Assembly: GCA_002049885.1 (NCBI GenBank)
Contig: MVCS01000031.1
Location: 1 to 9,401 of the forward strand
Length of the DNA stretch: 9,401 bases
Origin: Planctomycetales bacterium 4484_123
Lineage (GTDB): Bacteria > Planctomycetota > Phycisphaerae > SM23-33
Reading direction: 5' to 3'
Under the pieces are notes generated by a model. It saw only the letters and a list, made by a program, of their open reading frames with translations, had not been told where the DNA came from and searched no databases. This document shows, piece by piece, positions 1 through 6,674 of this stretch. The first letter of the stretch is position 1, and each line of letters begins with the position of its first letter. A program made the translations under genes and the position numbers.

Positions 1-168
1 GGGGATGCGGACGGCCAGGACGCTCTCGTCCATGCCGTCGGCGAAGACGCCCAGGAAGCTGTCCAGCCCGTCCCAGACGGCCTGCGGGTCGGCATCCAGC
101 AGCAGTCGGGGCTCGAGCGGTTCGATCAGGGCAGGGCGGCGACGTGCCTGAGCATTCTTCGTGGCCAT
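1..168 (-). CDS. LEPR-XLL domain surface/secreted protein, N-terminal part
   Basis: Partial gene: the ATG is at 168-166 on the minus strand and 56 codons run without a stop off the left edge. The protein begins with a basic stretch (residues 4-11, rich in Lys, Arg and Gln) followed by IEPLEPRLLLDAD at about residues 15-27. This is the LEPR-XLL motif found near the N terminus of large, repetitive, exported or surface proteins in Planctomycetota and some other bacteria. No ordinary hydrophobic signal peptide is seen, which is usual for this class. The residues after the motif (WDGLDSFLGVFADGMDESV) are not diagnostic. A GGAG Shine-Dalgarno lies 7 nt upstream of the ATG, and a strong promoter sits about 170 nt upstream, so this is probably a real, independently transcribed gene. 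The function of the missing bulk cannot be told. What is seen is the motif; surface location is known for the family and inferred here. Confidence 0.8.
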   Translation of the reverse strand, partial: MATKNAQARRRPALIEPLEPRLLLDADPQAVWDGLDSFLGVFADGMDESVLAVRIP

Positions 169-338
169 AGACGGTCTCCAGGGGGCAGAAAACCACGTTT
201 TCGATCTACTGGTGCCGTCCTTGGCCTCTCGGGGTCCGTCCTGCGTGACCTCCCGTCGGTGCAACAGTGCAGCGGAAAGGGAATGAGCCTGCTTGCGACG
301 TGAGCACGCCCGCATTCAGCGCTGCCATCGACTGAGCA
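169..338 (-). promoter_or_regulatory. Long 5' leader of the LEPR-XLL gene with a small hairpin
   Basis: The predicted untranslated leader holds a perfect inverted repeat, GAAAAC-CAC-GTTTTC at 188-202, ending about 20 nt from the start codon and just upstream of the GGAG site. It could form a 6-bp hairpin in the mRNA or act as a small operator. I compared the leader by eye with common riboswitch cores, including the c-di-GMP class, and found no convincing match. The rest of the gap between this gene and the aminotransferase remnant holds no other recognisable feature. Confidence 0.3.
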
Positions 339-345
339 TGTATCT

Positions 346-373
346 ATTATACGGGGCCCCCGAAAGCTGACAA
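346..373 (-). promoter_or_regulatory. Sigma70-like promoter for the LEPR-XLL gene
   Basis: On the minus strand, TTGTCA (373-368, 5 of 6 to the -35 consensus), a 16-nt spacer, then a perfect TATAAT (351-346). Transcription would start near 339, giving a leader of about 170 nt before the ATG at 168. The -10 region is the most AT-rich point of the surrounding sequence. Confidence 0.65.
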
Positions 374-403
374 CGGGCAAAAGGGTCACCGTGTCGTGGG
401 GCC

Positions 404-1670
404 GTGCCGGCCCTTGCCGGCGGCTCTGCCATGCTGCTGATGCAGGCCATCCCCGGTGCCATCGGCGCCGGCGACGAGATGATCTGCGACCCCCTGGTGC
501 AGTTCCACGGCATCGCCTGCCTGCACAACAATGTCGTGCCGGTCTGGGCCGACGTCAGGCCCGACAACCTTCTCATGGACCCCGACTCGGTGGAAGAGCG
601 CATCACCAGTCGCACCAAGGCCATCTGGGTCACCCACCTGTGGGGCTTCCCCGCGGAGGCCGACCGGCTCCGGCGAATCGCCGACAAGCACGGCATCTAC
701 CTGCTGGAGGACTGCCCCCACGCCCTGTTGGCCGAGTACAAGGGCCGGCGCCGGCACCTGGGGGCACGTGGGTACCTTCTCGTTCAACATGGGCAAGCAG
801 TTGTCCACCGGCGAGGGCGGCATGGCCGTCACGGACGACGACCACCTCGCCGCGGAAATCAACAAGCGCATCATCTTCGGCGAGAGCCCGGAGGTGCTTT
901 CCTCCAACCATCGCATGACCGAGTTCCAGGCCGCCGTCGGGGTGGCACAGCTCAGGAAGGTCCCCGGGTATCTGCGGACCTATCGCCGGGCACGGGAGGT
1001 GCTGGATGAGGCGATAGCCGACTGCCCTTGGCTGGAGCTGCGCAGGCCCCTGCCGCGCAGCCTCGTGAGTCCCTATATCTGGTCCTGCATCTTCCGTGGC
1101 GAGCGTGCCGGCATTGACTATGGCATCTTCCAGGCCGCGCTTCGACAACTCGGCGAGGAGTTTGGTACAGGCTTTACCCAACGGCCGGCCTACATGTACC
1201 GGATTTTCCGCAACCCCAACGCCTATGACAACAAGGGCTGCCCCTACAATTGCCACCTCTACCGCCGCAAGGTGGACTGGAAGCCGGGACTGTGCCCCAG
1301 GGCCGAGGATGTCCTGCCCCGGCTGGTGTGCACCAGTAATGTGATCACCGTGGCCGAGGCTCGCCGGAAGGCCAAACTGCTCAAGCGGGCCATCGAACTC
1401 GCCGAAGCAGGCGCCGTGGAGCCACTTCGGTATAGTCAGGTCGGGAAACACGTGCTGGCAGTGGTGAAGGACTATGGACCATTGGAACCCCTGGAGGTCG
1501 CCCGCATTCTGGAGAAAAGAGGGATAGGACATTTTACTGAACATCAGATGCTCTCGACTATGGAAGCCTTGCGGGACCGCTTCCCATTCAAGCTCTCCCA
1601 CGGTGGGCCGCGGAAGTTCGCCTATCACGACCTCAGCGAGACAGGCGAGTCGCTATCTCGTTCCGCGTGA
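404..1670 (+). pseudogene. DegT/DnrJ/EryC1-family PLP aminotransferase, 5'-truncated and frameshifted
   Basis: Fold-type I PLP-dependent aminotransferase of the sugar-aminotransferase (StrS) family, which transfers an amino group to a keto-sugar or similar substrate. Frame 404-763 gives GAGDEMI, a PVWADV segment and the LLEDCPHA motif with the Asp that pairs with the PLP ring. After a run of five G (760-764) homology continues one base out of frame: HVGTFSFNMGKQLSTGEGG, with the PLP Schiff-base Lys at 795-797. Deleting one G restores LGHVGTFSF. Joined, it would be about 421 residues. The family's first 45-50 residues (before the GGSA loop) are absent: the frame meets a stop at 368-370, and the GTG at 404 is only the first available start. 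Residues from about 1425 on (81 aa) are an extension beyond the normal C terminus, with winged-helix-like character. Terminal TGA is at 1668-1670. No biosynthetic partner is left nearby, so the substrate is unknown. Family is sure; functionality is doubtful. Confidence 0.82.
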
Positions 1671-1777
1671 AGGTGGATAGGACCGACCGATAGGATGGTA
1701 ACTGGACCTGGAGGGAGGGCCCGGGGACGGATGAAATAGGATCGGCTTCGGGACACGTCGGGACTGGCGGGCCTGCC

Positions 1778-1795
1778 GAAATCTTCAGCGATTTC
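1778..1795. repeat. Short inverted repeat upstream of the DUF3830 gene
   Basis: GAAATC (1778-1783) and GATTTC (1790-1795) form a perfect 6-bp inverted repeat around a 6-nt centre, ending 10 nt before the ATG at 1806. It may be an operator or an mRNA hairpin near the start. There is no T tract, so it is not a convincing terminator for the aminotransferase remnant. The remainder of 1671-1805 shows only TAGGAT hexamers (1691, 1737) that could be -10 boxes but lack clear -35 partners. Confidence 0.3.
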
Positions 1796-1805
1796 TGAGC
1801 GTGCC

Positions 1806-2256
1806 ATGGCTAGGCAATTCGAGATTATCTTCGAGAAGAGCGGTGCGGTGTTGGTGGCGGAGCTGCTGGAATCCGAAGCCCCCATCACCTGTGAAAACTT
1901 CTGGGAAGCCCTGGCCGAGCCCTTGCGGCGAGAGTTGCACCACGGCGGTGAGACCGGTCCGGAAATGTGGTCCGCCACCCAAGAAAGACCTGCCCTACGA
2001 AAACTCCACCGTCTTGCCTGAACATGGCGACATAGTCTACTACCATTATCGCCAACCCCCCACACGCCAGGGCGAGATGGTTTACGACATAGGCATCTAC
2101 TGGGACCGCGGCCAAGGCAAACTCAAGCAAGGTTGGATCCCCGGGAGCCTCTTCGCCCGCATAGCCGGCCAAGAGCAGATCCAGGCCCTCCGCCGTGAGG
2201 CCGGCCGACTGCTGCTGGAGGGGACCGGCGTGGTGATCCTGAGGAGAAAGCAATGA
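1806..2256 (+). CDS. DUF3830 family (cyclophilin-like) protein, frameshifted
   Basis: The N-terminal half (frame from ATG 1806) reads FEIIFEKSGAVLVAELL, then EAPITCENFWEAL, the typical opening of DUF3830 proteins, small cyclophilin-like folds of unknown biochemical role often found beside metabolic enzymes. The C-terminal half lies one base away: YENSTVLPEHGDIVYYHY and onward to the TGA at 2254-2256, matching the EN...GDI segment of the family. Removing one C from CCC at 1978-1980 joins them as T-KKDLPYEN and gives about 149 residues, the usual size. Without that correction the first frame stops at 2019-2021 after 71 residues. No hydrophobic segment is seen, so it is probably cytoplasmic. The stop overlaps the start of the next gene (ATGA), pointing to translational coupling with a phosphotriesterase homologue. 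Family assignment is by motif recall only. Confidence 0.7.
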
Positions 2257-2390
2257 GCGCATTACCCGAGGGCCAGGTCATCACGGCATGCGGGCCGGTG
2301 GGGCCTCATGCCCTTGGCCGGGTCCTCATGCACGACCACATCCATGCCGACATCTTCGAGTGGCAGCGGGCGTGCAAATGGGTACGATGA
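2253..2390 (+). pseudogene. Phosphotriesterase-family hydrolase, 5' fragment only
   Basis: The ATG at 2253 overlaps the TGA of the DUF3830 gene (ATGA), the arrangement of translationally coupled genes. The 45-residue product carries ACGPVGPHALGRVLMHDHIH (residues 12-31), the hallmark N terminus of phosphotriesterase/aryldialkylphosphatase-like amidohydrolases. His27 and His29 correspond to the HxH pair that binds the first metal ion. Complete members run to more than 300 residues; here a TGA ends the frame at 2388-2390, and the next gene starts at 2435, so there is no room for the barrel. I found no continuation in the other two frames. Most likely a remnant left by a deletion whose junction lies near 2370-2400. 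It should have no activity, since the remaining metal ligands are missing. Confidence 0.7.
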
Positions 2391-2434
2391 GGGCGGACCG
2401 GGCGCGAAGGAAGTGCCGCTGTGGGAGATCAGTC

Positions 2435-4336
2435 ATGTTGTCAGCCACGGGGCCTCTGGTGGTGATCGGATTGTGGGTGCTGGTAGTGTCCGTTGCATAC
2501 GCGGCCCCGAAGCTGAAGACGTATCGGCCCATCGATGCGGACGCCCCGGCGGGGTTCGTCAGACAGATCAAGGTGCTGGCCGACAAGGCCCCGGACACTT
2601 CCTCGCGCGAGGCCATCGTCAGGAGCGTGACCCGCGGATGCAAGACGAACGACGAGAAGGCCATCGCCATCTACAACTTTTTCCGGCTGATGTGTTACCA
2701 CCACGCCTACCCGGGCGAGCCTGGGGGCATAGCCGCCCTGAAACTGTTCAACGTTTACGGCTGGAGCCTGTGCGGCGGGCAGCACTCTGCCCTGTCCAGC
2801 CTGTGGGTCACGGCTGGCTGGAAGCACCGGTTCGTGGGTTGGAAGGGCCATACCACCGTGGAGGCCTTCTACGACGACCAATGGCACTACTTCGACACGT
2901 TCCTGAAGTTCTACTGCTGGAAGAAGGACCCCAACGCCCCGGGTGGCCGGACCGTGGCCAGGCAGGCCGACATCGCCAACAACCCCGACCTGATCAACAA
3001 GGGCATGGTCTATGACAAGGGCCGGCGGGTCTGGTACGCGCGTGACGACCGCTTCCAGATAATAGACGGCAAGGCCAACTGGACTGCCCCGGCGTTCCTG
3101 GTCTGCGGGGATTCGGCTCCAGGGGTGATTTCCGGCTGCAAGGGCCGGCGGCCCGGGAGGGACAACCGTAGCTGGATGGGCATCAAGCATGCCGAGGACG
3201 GCTACAACACCAACGTCAATCTGGGCGTGGGCTACTCCCTGGAGCTGATGTGGAAGCCCATCAAGGGCGCTCACTGGTTCCGTGGCCGGAAGCGCGTGCC
3301 CTACCATAGCTGCGGCGACAAGGACTATCGCAACTGCCCGGCCATCGGGCCTGTGCTGGAACCTTATCGTTATCTACATCCCCGCGGCTCGCGGACGTAC
3401 GCCAACGGCAGGCTCATCTTCGCCCCGGACATGAGCAACGACGCCTTCCTGACGGCCCTGGCCGCCAAGGACAACGTCAAGCTCGCCAACGGGGCCCTGA
3501 CGCCGGCGGATCCGTCCAAGCCGGCGTCGATCACGGTGTACTTCCAGGCGCCCTACATCTTCACCCGGGCGAAGGGCTCGGCCGAGGGGGTCGAGTCGGC
3601 CGAGATCTCCACCGATGGCGGCAAGACCTTCAAGGCCATCGACCTGGCCAACTTCGACGATGCCGTCGGCGGGAAGTACGCCTGCCTGGTCCGCCTGGGC
3701 TTCAAGAAGGCCCTGCGAAACCTGAGGATCGAGATCATCGTCCAGCACAACCGCTGCGCCTTGCCGTACCTCTCGCCGGGGCCGAACAAGGTGACGGTCT
3801 CGGTGGCCGACCCCAAGGCCCTGGGCAACAACAGGCTGGTGGTCACCTATGCCTACGCCCTGGGCTCGCGCAGCGTCAGCTACGAGGAGCTGTGCGACAT
3901 GGGCGCGGAGGTGGCCCGTTGCCACAAGGCCTCGTGGTCGGATAAGCCCACGGTGGTGCAGAAGGCCTTCACCGCGGCGGACCTGCCGGCCACCATCGAC
4001 ATCCCCGTGCCCACGCCCAAGGGCAAGTACCCGGTGTACCCGCGGATGCTCTTCCTGCGGCGCGAGGTCATCGCCCCCGGCTCGAAGCCCATGCCGCTGC
4101 CGCCCGACGCCCTGCCGGCCAAGGTCGGCCCCAACCAGGAGCTCAAGACCCTGCCCAACCCGTTCCTGATCGGCACGCAGAAGCCGCCCAAGCGGGTCGA
4201 GCGCCCCAAGGTGACCAAGAAAATCCCCATGCAGTCCAGCCACGTGGTCTGGCGGACGAAGGACGGCAAGACGGCCGACCAGTATGGGAGAACCATCACG
4301 TCAAGACCCGCCCCAGGAGCCCCGGGGCCTGGGTGA
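2435..4336 (+). CDS. Secreted transglutaminase-like domain protein
   Basis: The start is set at ATG 2435, with GGGAG 7 nt upstream; it begins a clear signal peptide (hydrophobic residues 7-22, likely cleavage after AYA at about residue 23). Upstream in-frame starts would add a basic, non-hydrophobic 49-residue head and are rejected. The mature protein has a transglutaminase/protease-like core: YGWSLCGGQ with Cys113, KGHTTVEAF with His139 and YFDTF with Asp154 form the Cys-His-Asp triad. The rest (about 320-600) is beta-rich, with an ISTDGGKTFK segment like Ig/Fn3-type domains. The product would act outside the cytoplasm; such proteins may hydrolyse or cross-link amide bonds, but the substrate is not known. 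The 633-residue frame ends in a low-complexity tail (SRPAPGAPGPG) just where homology-like sequence continues in another frame, so a base has probably been lost near 4284; the full protein would be about 769 residues. Confidence 0.8.
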   Translation: MLSATGPLVVIGLWVLVVSVAYAAPKLKTYRPIDADAPAGFVRQIKVLADKAPDTSSREAIVRSVTRGCKTNDEKAIAIYNFFRLMCYHHAYPGEPGGIAALKLFNVYGWSLCGGQHSALSSLWVTAGWKHRFVGWKGHTTVEAFYDDQWHYFDTFLKFYCWKKDPNAPGGRTVARQADIANNPDLINKGMVYDKGRRVWYARDDRFQIIDGKANWTAPAFLVCGDSAPGVISGCKGRRPGRDNRSWMGIKHAEDGYNTNVNLGVGYSLELMWKPIKGAHWFRGRKRVPYHSCGDKDYRNCPAIGPVLEPYRYLHPRGSRTYANGRLIFAPDMSNDAFLTALAAKDNVKLANGALTPADPSKPASITVYFQAPYIFTRAKGSAEGVESAEISTDGGKTFKAIDLANFDDAVGGKYACLVRLGFKKALRNLRIEIIVQHNRCALPYLSPGPNKVTVSVADPKALGNNRLVVTYAYALGSRSVSYEELCDMGAEVARCHKASWSDKPTVVQKAFTAADLPATIDIPVPTPKGKYPVYPRMLFLRREVIAPGSKPMPLPPDALPAKVGPNQELKTLPNPFLIGTQKPPKRVERPKVTKKIPMQSSHVVWRTKDGKTADQYGRTITSRPAPGAPGPG

Positions 4337-4743
4337 TGCTCATCGGCGGAGAGCTGAAGGACCTGCCTCCCCCGCGTGACGTCGCCGCCGCCAAGCTGTG
4401 CGTGCCGGTGGTGCAGGGCTGCCCCAACGCCCCTGCCCAGATCGGGGCGGTGGTCCTGAAAAAGCCCTTCGAAAAGATGAAGCCCTACGATTTCAAGGAC
4501 CTCGGGGCGGTGCTGGGCACGGCGGTGGTGCCCAAGTGGGGCCAGGTCGGCCCGGCGAAGTACTTCAGACTCGACATCACCCGCCACCTGAAGCGCGTGG
4601 CCGCCGGCCAGGACAAGTTCCACGGCTTGGCGGTGATGATCATCCCCAACCGCAGCATCGACGACGGCTGGACCGTGCGCGTCGATATCACCAAGGAAAA
4701 GCCCACCTACGTCGAACTGGACGTGTACACGGCCAAGAAGTGA
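4333..4743 (+). CDS. C-terminal beta-sandwich domain of the transglutaminase-like protein, now out of frame
   Basis: Open frame from GTG 4333/ATG 4336 to TGA 4741-4743, 136 residues, overlapping the end of the upstream gene by 4 bases. It has no signal peptide and no Shine-Dalgarno of note. Reading the same frame upstream to 4285 gives a sensible run (WENHHVKTRPRSPGAWVMLI) that would follow DQY of the transglutaminase-like protein if one base were added in CAGTATGGG (4280-4288). The domain contains KYFRLDITRHLKRVAAG and FHGLAVMIIPNR, resembling the DNRLRE-type beta-sandwich in which 'LDVT' introduces a conserved strand. Such domains are usually C-terminal, extracellular adhesion or binding modules. 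I judge this to be the detached tail of the preceding protein rather than a separate gene, though a small overlapping gene cannot be excluded. Confidence 0.6.
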   Translation: MMLIGGELKDLPPPRDVAAAKLCVPVVQGCPNAPAQIGAVVLKKPFEKMKPYDFKDLGAVLGTAVVPKWGQVGPAKYFRLDITRHLKRVAAGQDKFHGLAVMIIPNRSIDDGWTVRVDITKEKPTYVELDVYTAKK

Positions 4744-4761
4744 CCGTGCCGCCCGGCACGG
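4744..4761 (+). repeat. GC-rich hairpin directly after the stop codon
   Basis: CCGTGCC (4744-4750), loop GCCC, GGCACGG (4755-4761): a perfect 7-bp stem starting at the base after the TGA. There is no T tract, so by itself it is not a standard terminator; it may protect the mRNA 3' end or assist the real terminator just downstream. Confidence 0.45.
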
Positions 4762-4772
4762 AGGTCACGCAG

Positions 4773-4805
4773 GCGGCGGCCGGGATCGGTCGCCGCTGTT
4801 CTTTT
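4773..4805 (+). terminator. Rho-independent terminator
   Basis: GCGGCGGCC (4773-4781), loop GGGATC, GGTCGCCGC (4788-4796): a 9-bp stem with one G-T pair, followed by TGTTCTTTT (4797-4805). It ends the transglutaminase-like transcription unit and separates it from the peptidase gene. The remaining sequence to 4892 is GC-rich with no further gene. Confidence 0.75.
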
Positions 4806-4879
4806 GCCCGTCCCTGCGCGGCGGGCAGCGCCGGAGGCCCGGCAGCGAAAACCTGGTGGCAAGGCCTCCGCCCGCCCGG

Positions 4880-4885
4880 CATACT
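4880..4885 (+). promoter_or_regulatory. Possible -10 box (CATACT) of the peptidase-acetyltransferase gene
   Basis: CATACT (4 of 6 to TATAAT) lies 7 nt before the ATG at 4893, a spacing that would place the transcript start at or next to the start codon. No good -35 hexamer is visible at the right distance (TGGCAA at 4857 is weak). Tentative. Confidence 0.25.
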
Positions 4886-4892
4886 TGAAGGC

Positions 4893-6566
4893 ATGAACAG
4901 GGAAAATACGAAGCTTCGCCACAGACTCGAAACGCTGGTCGGGCAGATGTGCGAAAGCCTTGGTCCCCGGCCGCCGGGTTCGTCAGCCGAGCGCAGGGCG
5001 GCGGAGTGGCTGGCCGAACGACTCGCCGAACTGGGCTACGAGCCGCAGTTGGAGGAGTTCGACTGTCCCGCCCATGGGGCCGAGGCCGCCCGTCTGAGCG
5101 GCCTGGACGGTGCCGCCGACATCGAGGTCTATCCGACCCAGCACTCGCCGGCCGGCAAGGTCACCGGCCCGCTGCACTGGCTGGGATTCGGCGAGCAGCA
5201 CCTCCAGCAGGACGTGGCGGGACGGATCGGCGTGCTGATGGCCACCGGCGACCGCCGTGAGCTGCACCGCCTGCTGGGTCGGCTGGAGTCCGCCGGCATG
5301 CTCGCCGTCATCGCCGCCGGGCCCTACGGGGATGCCGTCACCGGCAAGGCCGTCCGCCCGGGCGGTCTCCAGCGGATGTTGACCACCACCGTCTCCATCC
5401 GTACCGCCCTGGGGCTGACCCGGCATTTCGGGCAGGAGGTGACCCTCGAGGTCACCGGCTCCCGGCCCACGGCCGAGGGACGCTCGCAGAACGTCGTGGC
5501 CGAGCTGCCCGGCACCGGGCCGAACATCCTGGTCGTCTGTGCCCACTACGACACCGCCGCGCACAGCCCCGGCGCCCTGGACAACGCCAGCGGCACCGCC
5601 CTGATGCTGGAACTGGCGCGCTGCCTCCGCGGCCAACGACTCCCGGCGACTGTCCTGTTCGTCGCCACCGGGGCTGAGGAGTTCGGCGCGGACGACGGCT
5701 GCGGCCAGGGGGCCAAGGCGCTCTTCGCGCGGCGCCTGGGGGAGTTGCCGCGAATCATCGGCTGCTTCGCGGTGGACGCCGTGGGTTGCCGGCTGGGCGT
5801 CCGACACCTTCGGCTGTGGGGGCCGGGGCCCTTCCGGCGGGCCGTGCCCGAGTTCGCGGGCGTCGCTCGTGACGAGCGCCGCCCGGGAGGCTGCGACGAC
5901 GGCTCGGCCCACCAGTACGGGCTGGCCACCGTCGCCCTGATGGACGACTACGCCAGCAATCCCTTCTTCCACGGCCCCGACGACACGCCGGAGGTCCTGG
6001 ACTTCGACGCCATGGCCGGGATGCTGAAAGTCTGCGAGCGCATCGTGGCTGCCCTGGCGGCGACGGACCCGCCATATCGCTACCGGCGGCGGGGCGAGCT
6101 GCTGGTCCGCCCCGCCCGTCGGGATGACGTTTCCGCCATCGCAGAGGTCACGCGCGAGTCCTTCGGCCCATACAGCATGAGCCGAATGAAGGAGGACTTC
6201 TTCGGCGCCCCGCTGGGCGGAAAGCCCTGGCACCACTACAAGGTCCGCAGCGTCTGCGACTACGCCCGGCGGGCATTGGACTGCTTCGTGGTGGCCGAGC
6301 TGGCCGGACGGGTCGTCGGCTACGCCAGCTACTCGCTGGACGAAGAGCAACAACTGGCCGAGGTCGGCAACAACGCCGTGCTGCCGGAGTATCAGCGGCG
6401 GGGCATCGCCACGGCCTTGCAGGAAGAGGTCATGGCGCGCTTCGCCGAGGAGGGCTACCGGCACTGGACCGTGTCCACGCTCTCCAACGACCTGCCCGCC
6501 CAGCGGCTCTACGCCAAGATGGGCTTCGAGGAATACATCCGCGTGATTATGTACTTGCGAAAGTAG
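4893..6566 (+). CDS. M28-family zinc aminopeptidase fused to a GNAT acetyltransferase
   Basis: 557 residues from ATG 4893, preceded by GAAGG very close to the start; the frame is open further upstream but only through the terminator. Domain 1 (about 1-390) is an M28 di-zinc peptidase. CAHYDT gives His218 and catalytic Asp220, ALDNASG the bridging Asp230, TGAEEFG the Glu262-Glu263 pair, FAVDAVG Asp295 and FFHGPDD His360. All ligands are present, so it should be active. Residues about 75-190 form a PA-like insertion (DVAGRIGVLM...SAGMLAVIAAG). There is no signal peptide or membrane segment, so action on cytoplasmic peptides or amides is likely. Domain 2 (about 400-557) is a GNAT N-acetyltransferase: LLVRPARRDDVSAI opening, QRRGIATAL (501-509) as the acetyl-CoA pyrophosphate loop, and QRLYAKMGFEEY near the end. 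The reading frame across the join is continuous. A coupled hydrolase-acetylase role is inference; substrates are unknown. Confidence 0.88.
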   Translation: MNRENTKLRHRLETLVGQMCESLGPRPPGSSAERRAAEWLAERLAELGYEPQLEEFDCPAHGAEAARLSGLDGAADIEVYPTQHSPAGKVTGPLHWLGFGEQHLQQDVAGRIGVLMATGDRRELHRLLGRLESAGMLAVIAAGPYGDAVTGKAVRPGGLQRMLTTTVSIRTALGLTRHFGQEVTLEVTGSRPTAEGRSQNVVAELPGTGPNILVVCAHYDTAAHSPGALDNASGTALMLELARCLRGQRLPATVLFVATGAEEFGADDGCGQGAKALFARRLGELPRIIGCFAVDAVGCRLGVRHLRLWGPGPFRRAVPEFAGVARDERRPGGCDDGSAHQYGLATVALMDDYASNPFFHGPDDTPEVLDFDAMAGMLKVCERIVAALAATDPPYRYRRRGELLVRPARRDDVSAIAEVTRESFGPYSMSRMKEDFFGAPLGGKPWHHYKVRSVCDYARRALDCFVVAELAGRVVGYASYSLDEEQQLAEVGNNAVLPEYQRRGIATALQEEVMARFAEEGYRHWTVSTLSNDLPAQRLYAKMGFEEYIRVIMYLRK

Positions 6567-6648
6567 CCTCCCCGGGGCGTCCTCGACGGCCGGGCAGGCC
6601 GGGTTGCGGCGGGCCGGCGGCACCCGCGCGAGACGGGCGCACAATTCT

Positions 6649-6672
6649 CTGTGTTGCCCCGCAACGACACAG
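6649..6672. repeat. Interrupted inverted repeat next to the permease promoter
   Basis: CTGTG-TTGC (6649-6657), loop CCC, GCAA (6661-6664), a 3-nt bulge, CACAG (6668-6672). It ends 2 bases before the -35 hexamer of the permease promoter. The position suits an operator, but it might equally be a weak structure at the end of the upstream mRNA. The GC-rich stretch 6567-6648 between the genes has no clear T-tract terminator. Confidence 0.35.
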
Positions 6673-6674
6673 CG

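Noticed and set aside
169..338. c-di-GMP or other known riboswitch in the LEPR-XLL leader
   Set aside because: Some short stretches (GCAAGC, GGAGGTCACGCAGG) are suggestive, but the conserved core and stem order could not be matched by eye.
391..918. GTG start at 391 with a fair AAGGG site, giving a 175-codon frame
   Set aside because: The product is low-complexity and Arg/Pro-rich, while the aminotransferase homology lies in the frame of 404. It might matter only if another frameshift lies between 391 and 420.
1675..1742. Repeated TAGGA/TAGGAT motifs as a repeat array or iterated operator
   Set aside because: Three short copies at irregular spacing; too short and irregular to tell from chance.
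2288..2434. Upstream start giving a 682-residue transglutaminase-like protein
   Set aside because: The extra 49 residues are basic, overlap the phosphotriesterase fragment out of frame, and would bury the signal peptide. ATG 2435 has GGGAG at a proper distance.
2391..2434. Continuation of the phosphotriesterase gene in another frame
   Set aside because: Neither alternative frame gives family-like sequence, and the next gene begins at 2435, leaving no room for the catalytic barrel.
2441..4243. Minus-strand open frames opposite the transglutaminase-like gene
   Set aside because: No domain-like motifs or start signals; the opposite strand has a signal peptide and a catalytic triad.
4398..4892. 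Long upstream extension of the peptidase frame
   Set aside because: It would run through the transglutaminase tail and the terminator at 4773-4805, and the sequence is non-protein-like (Gly/Arg/Pro-rich).
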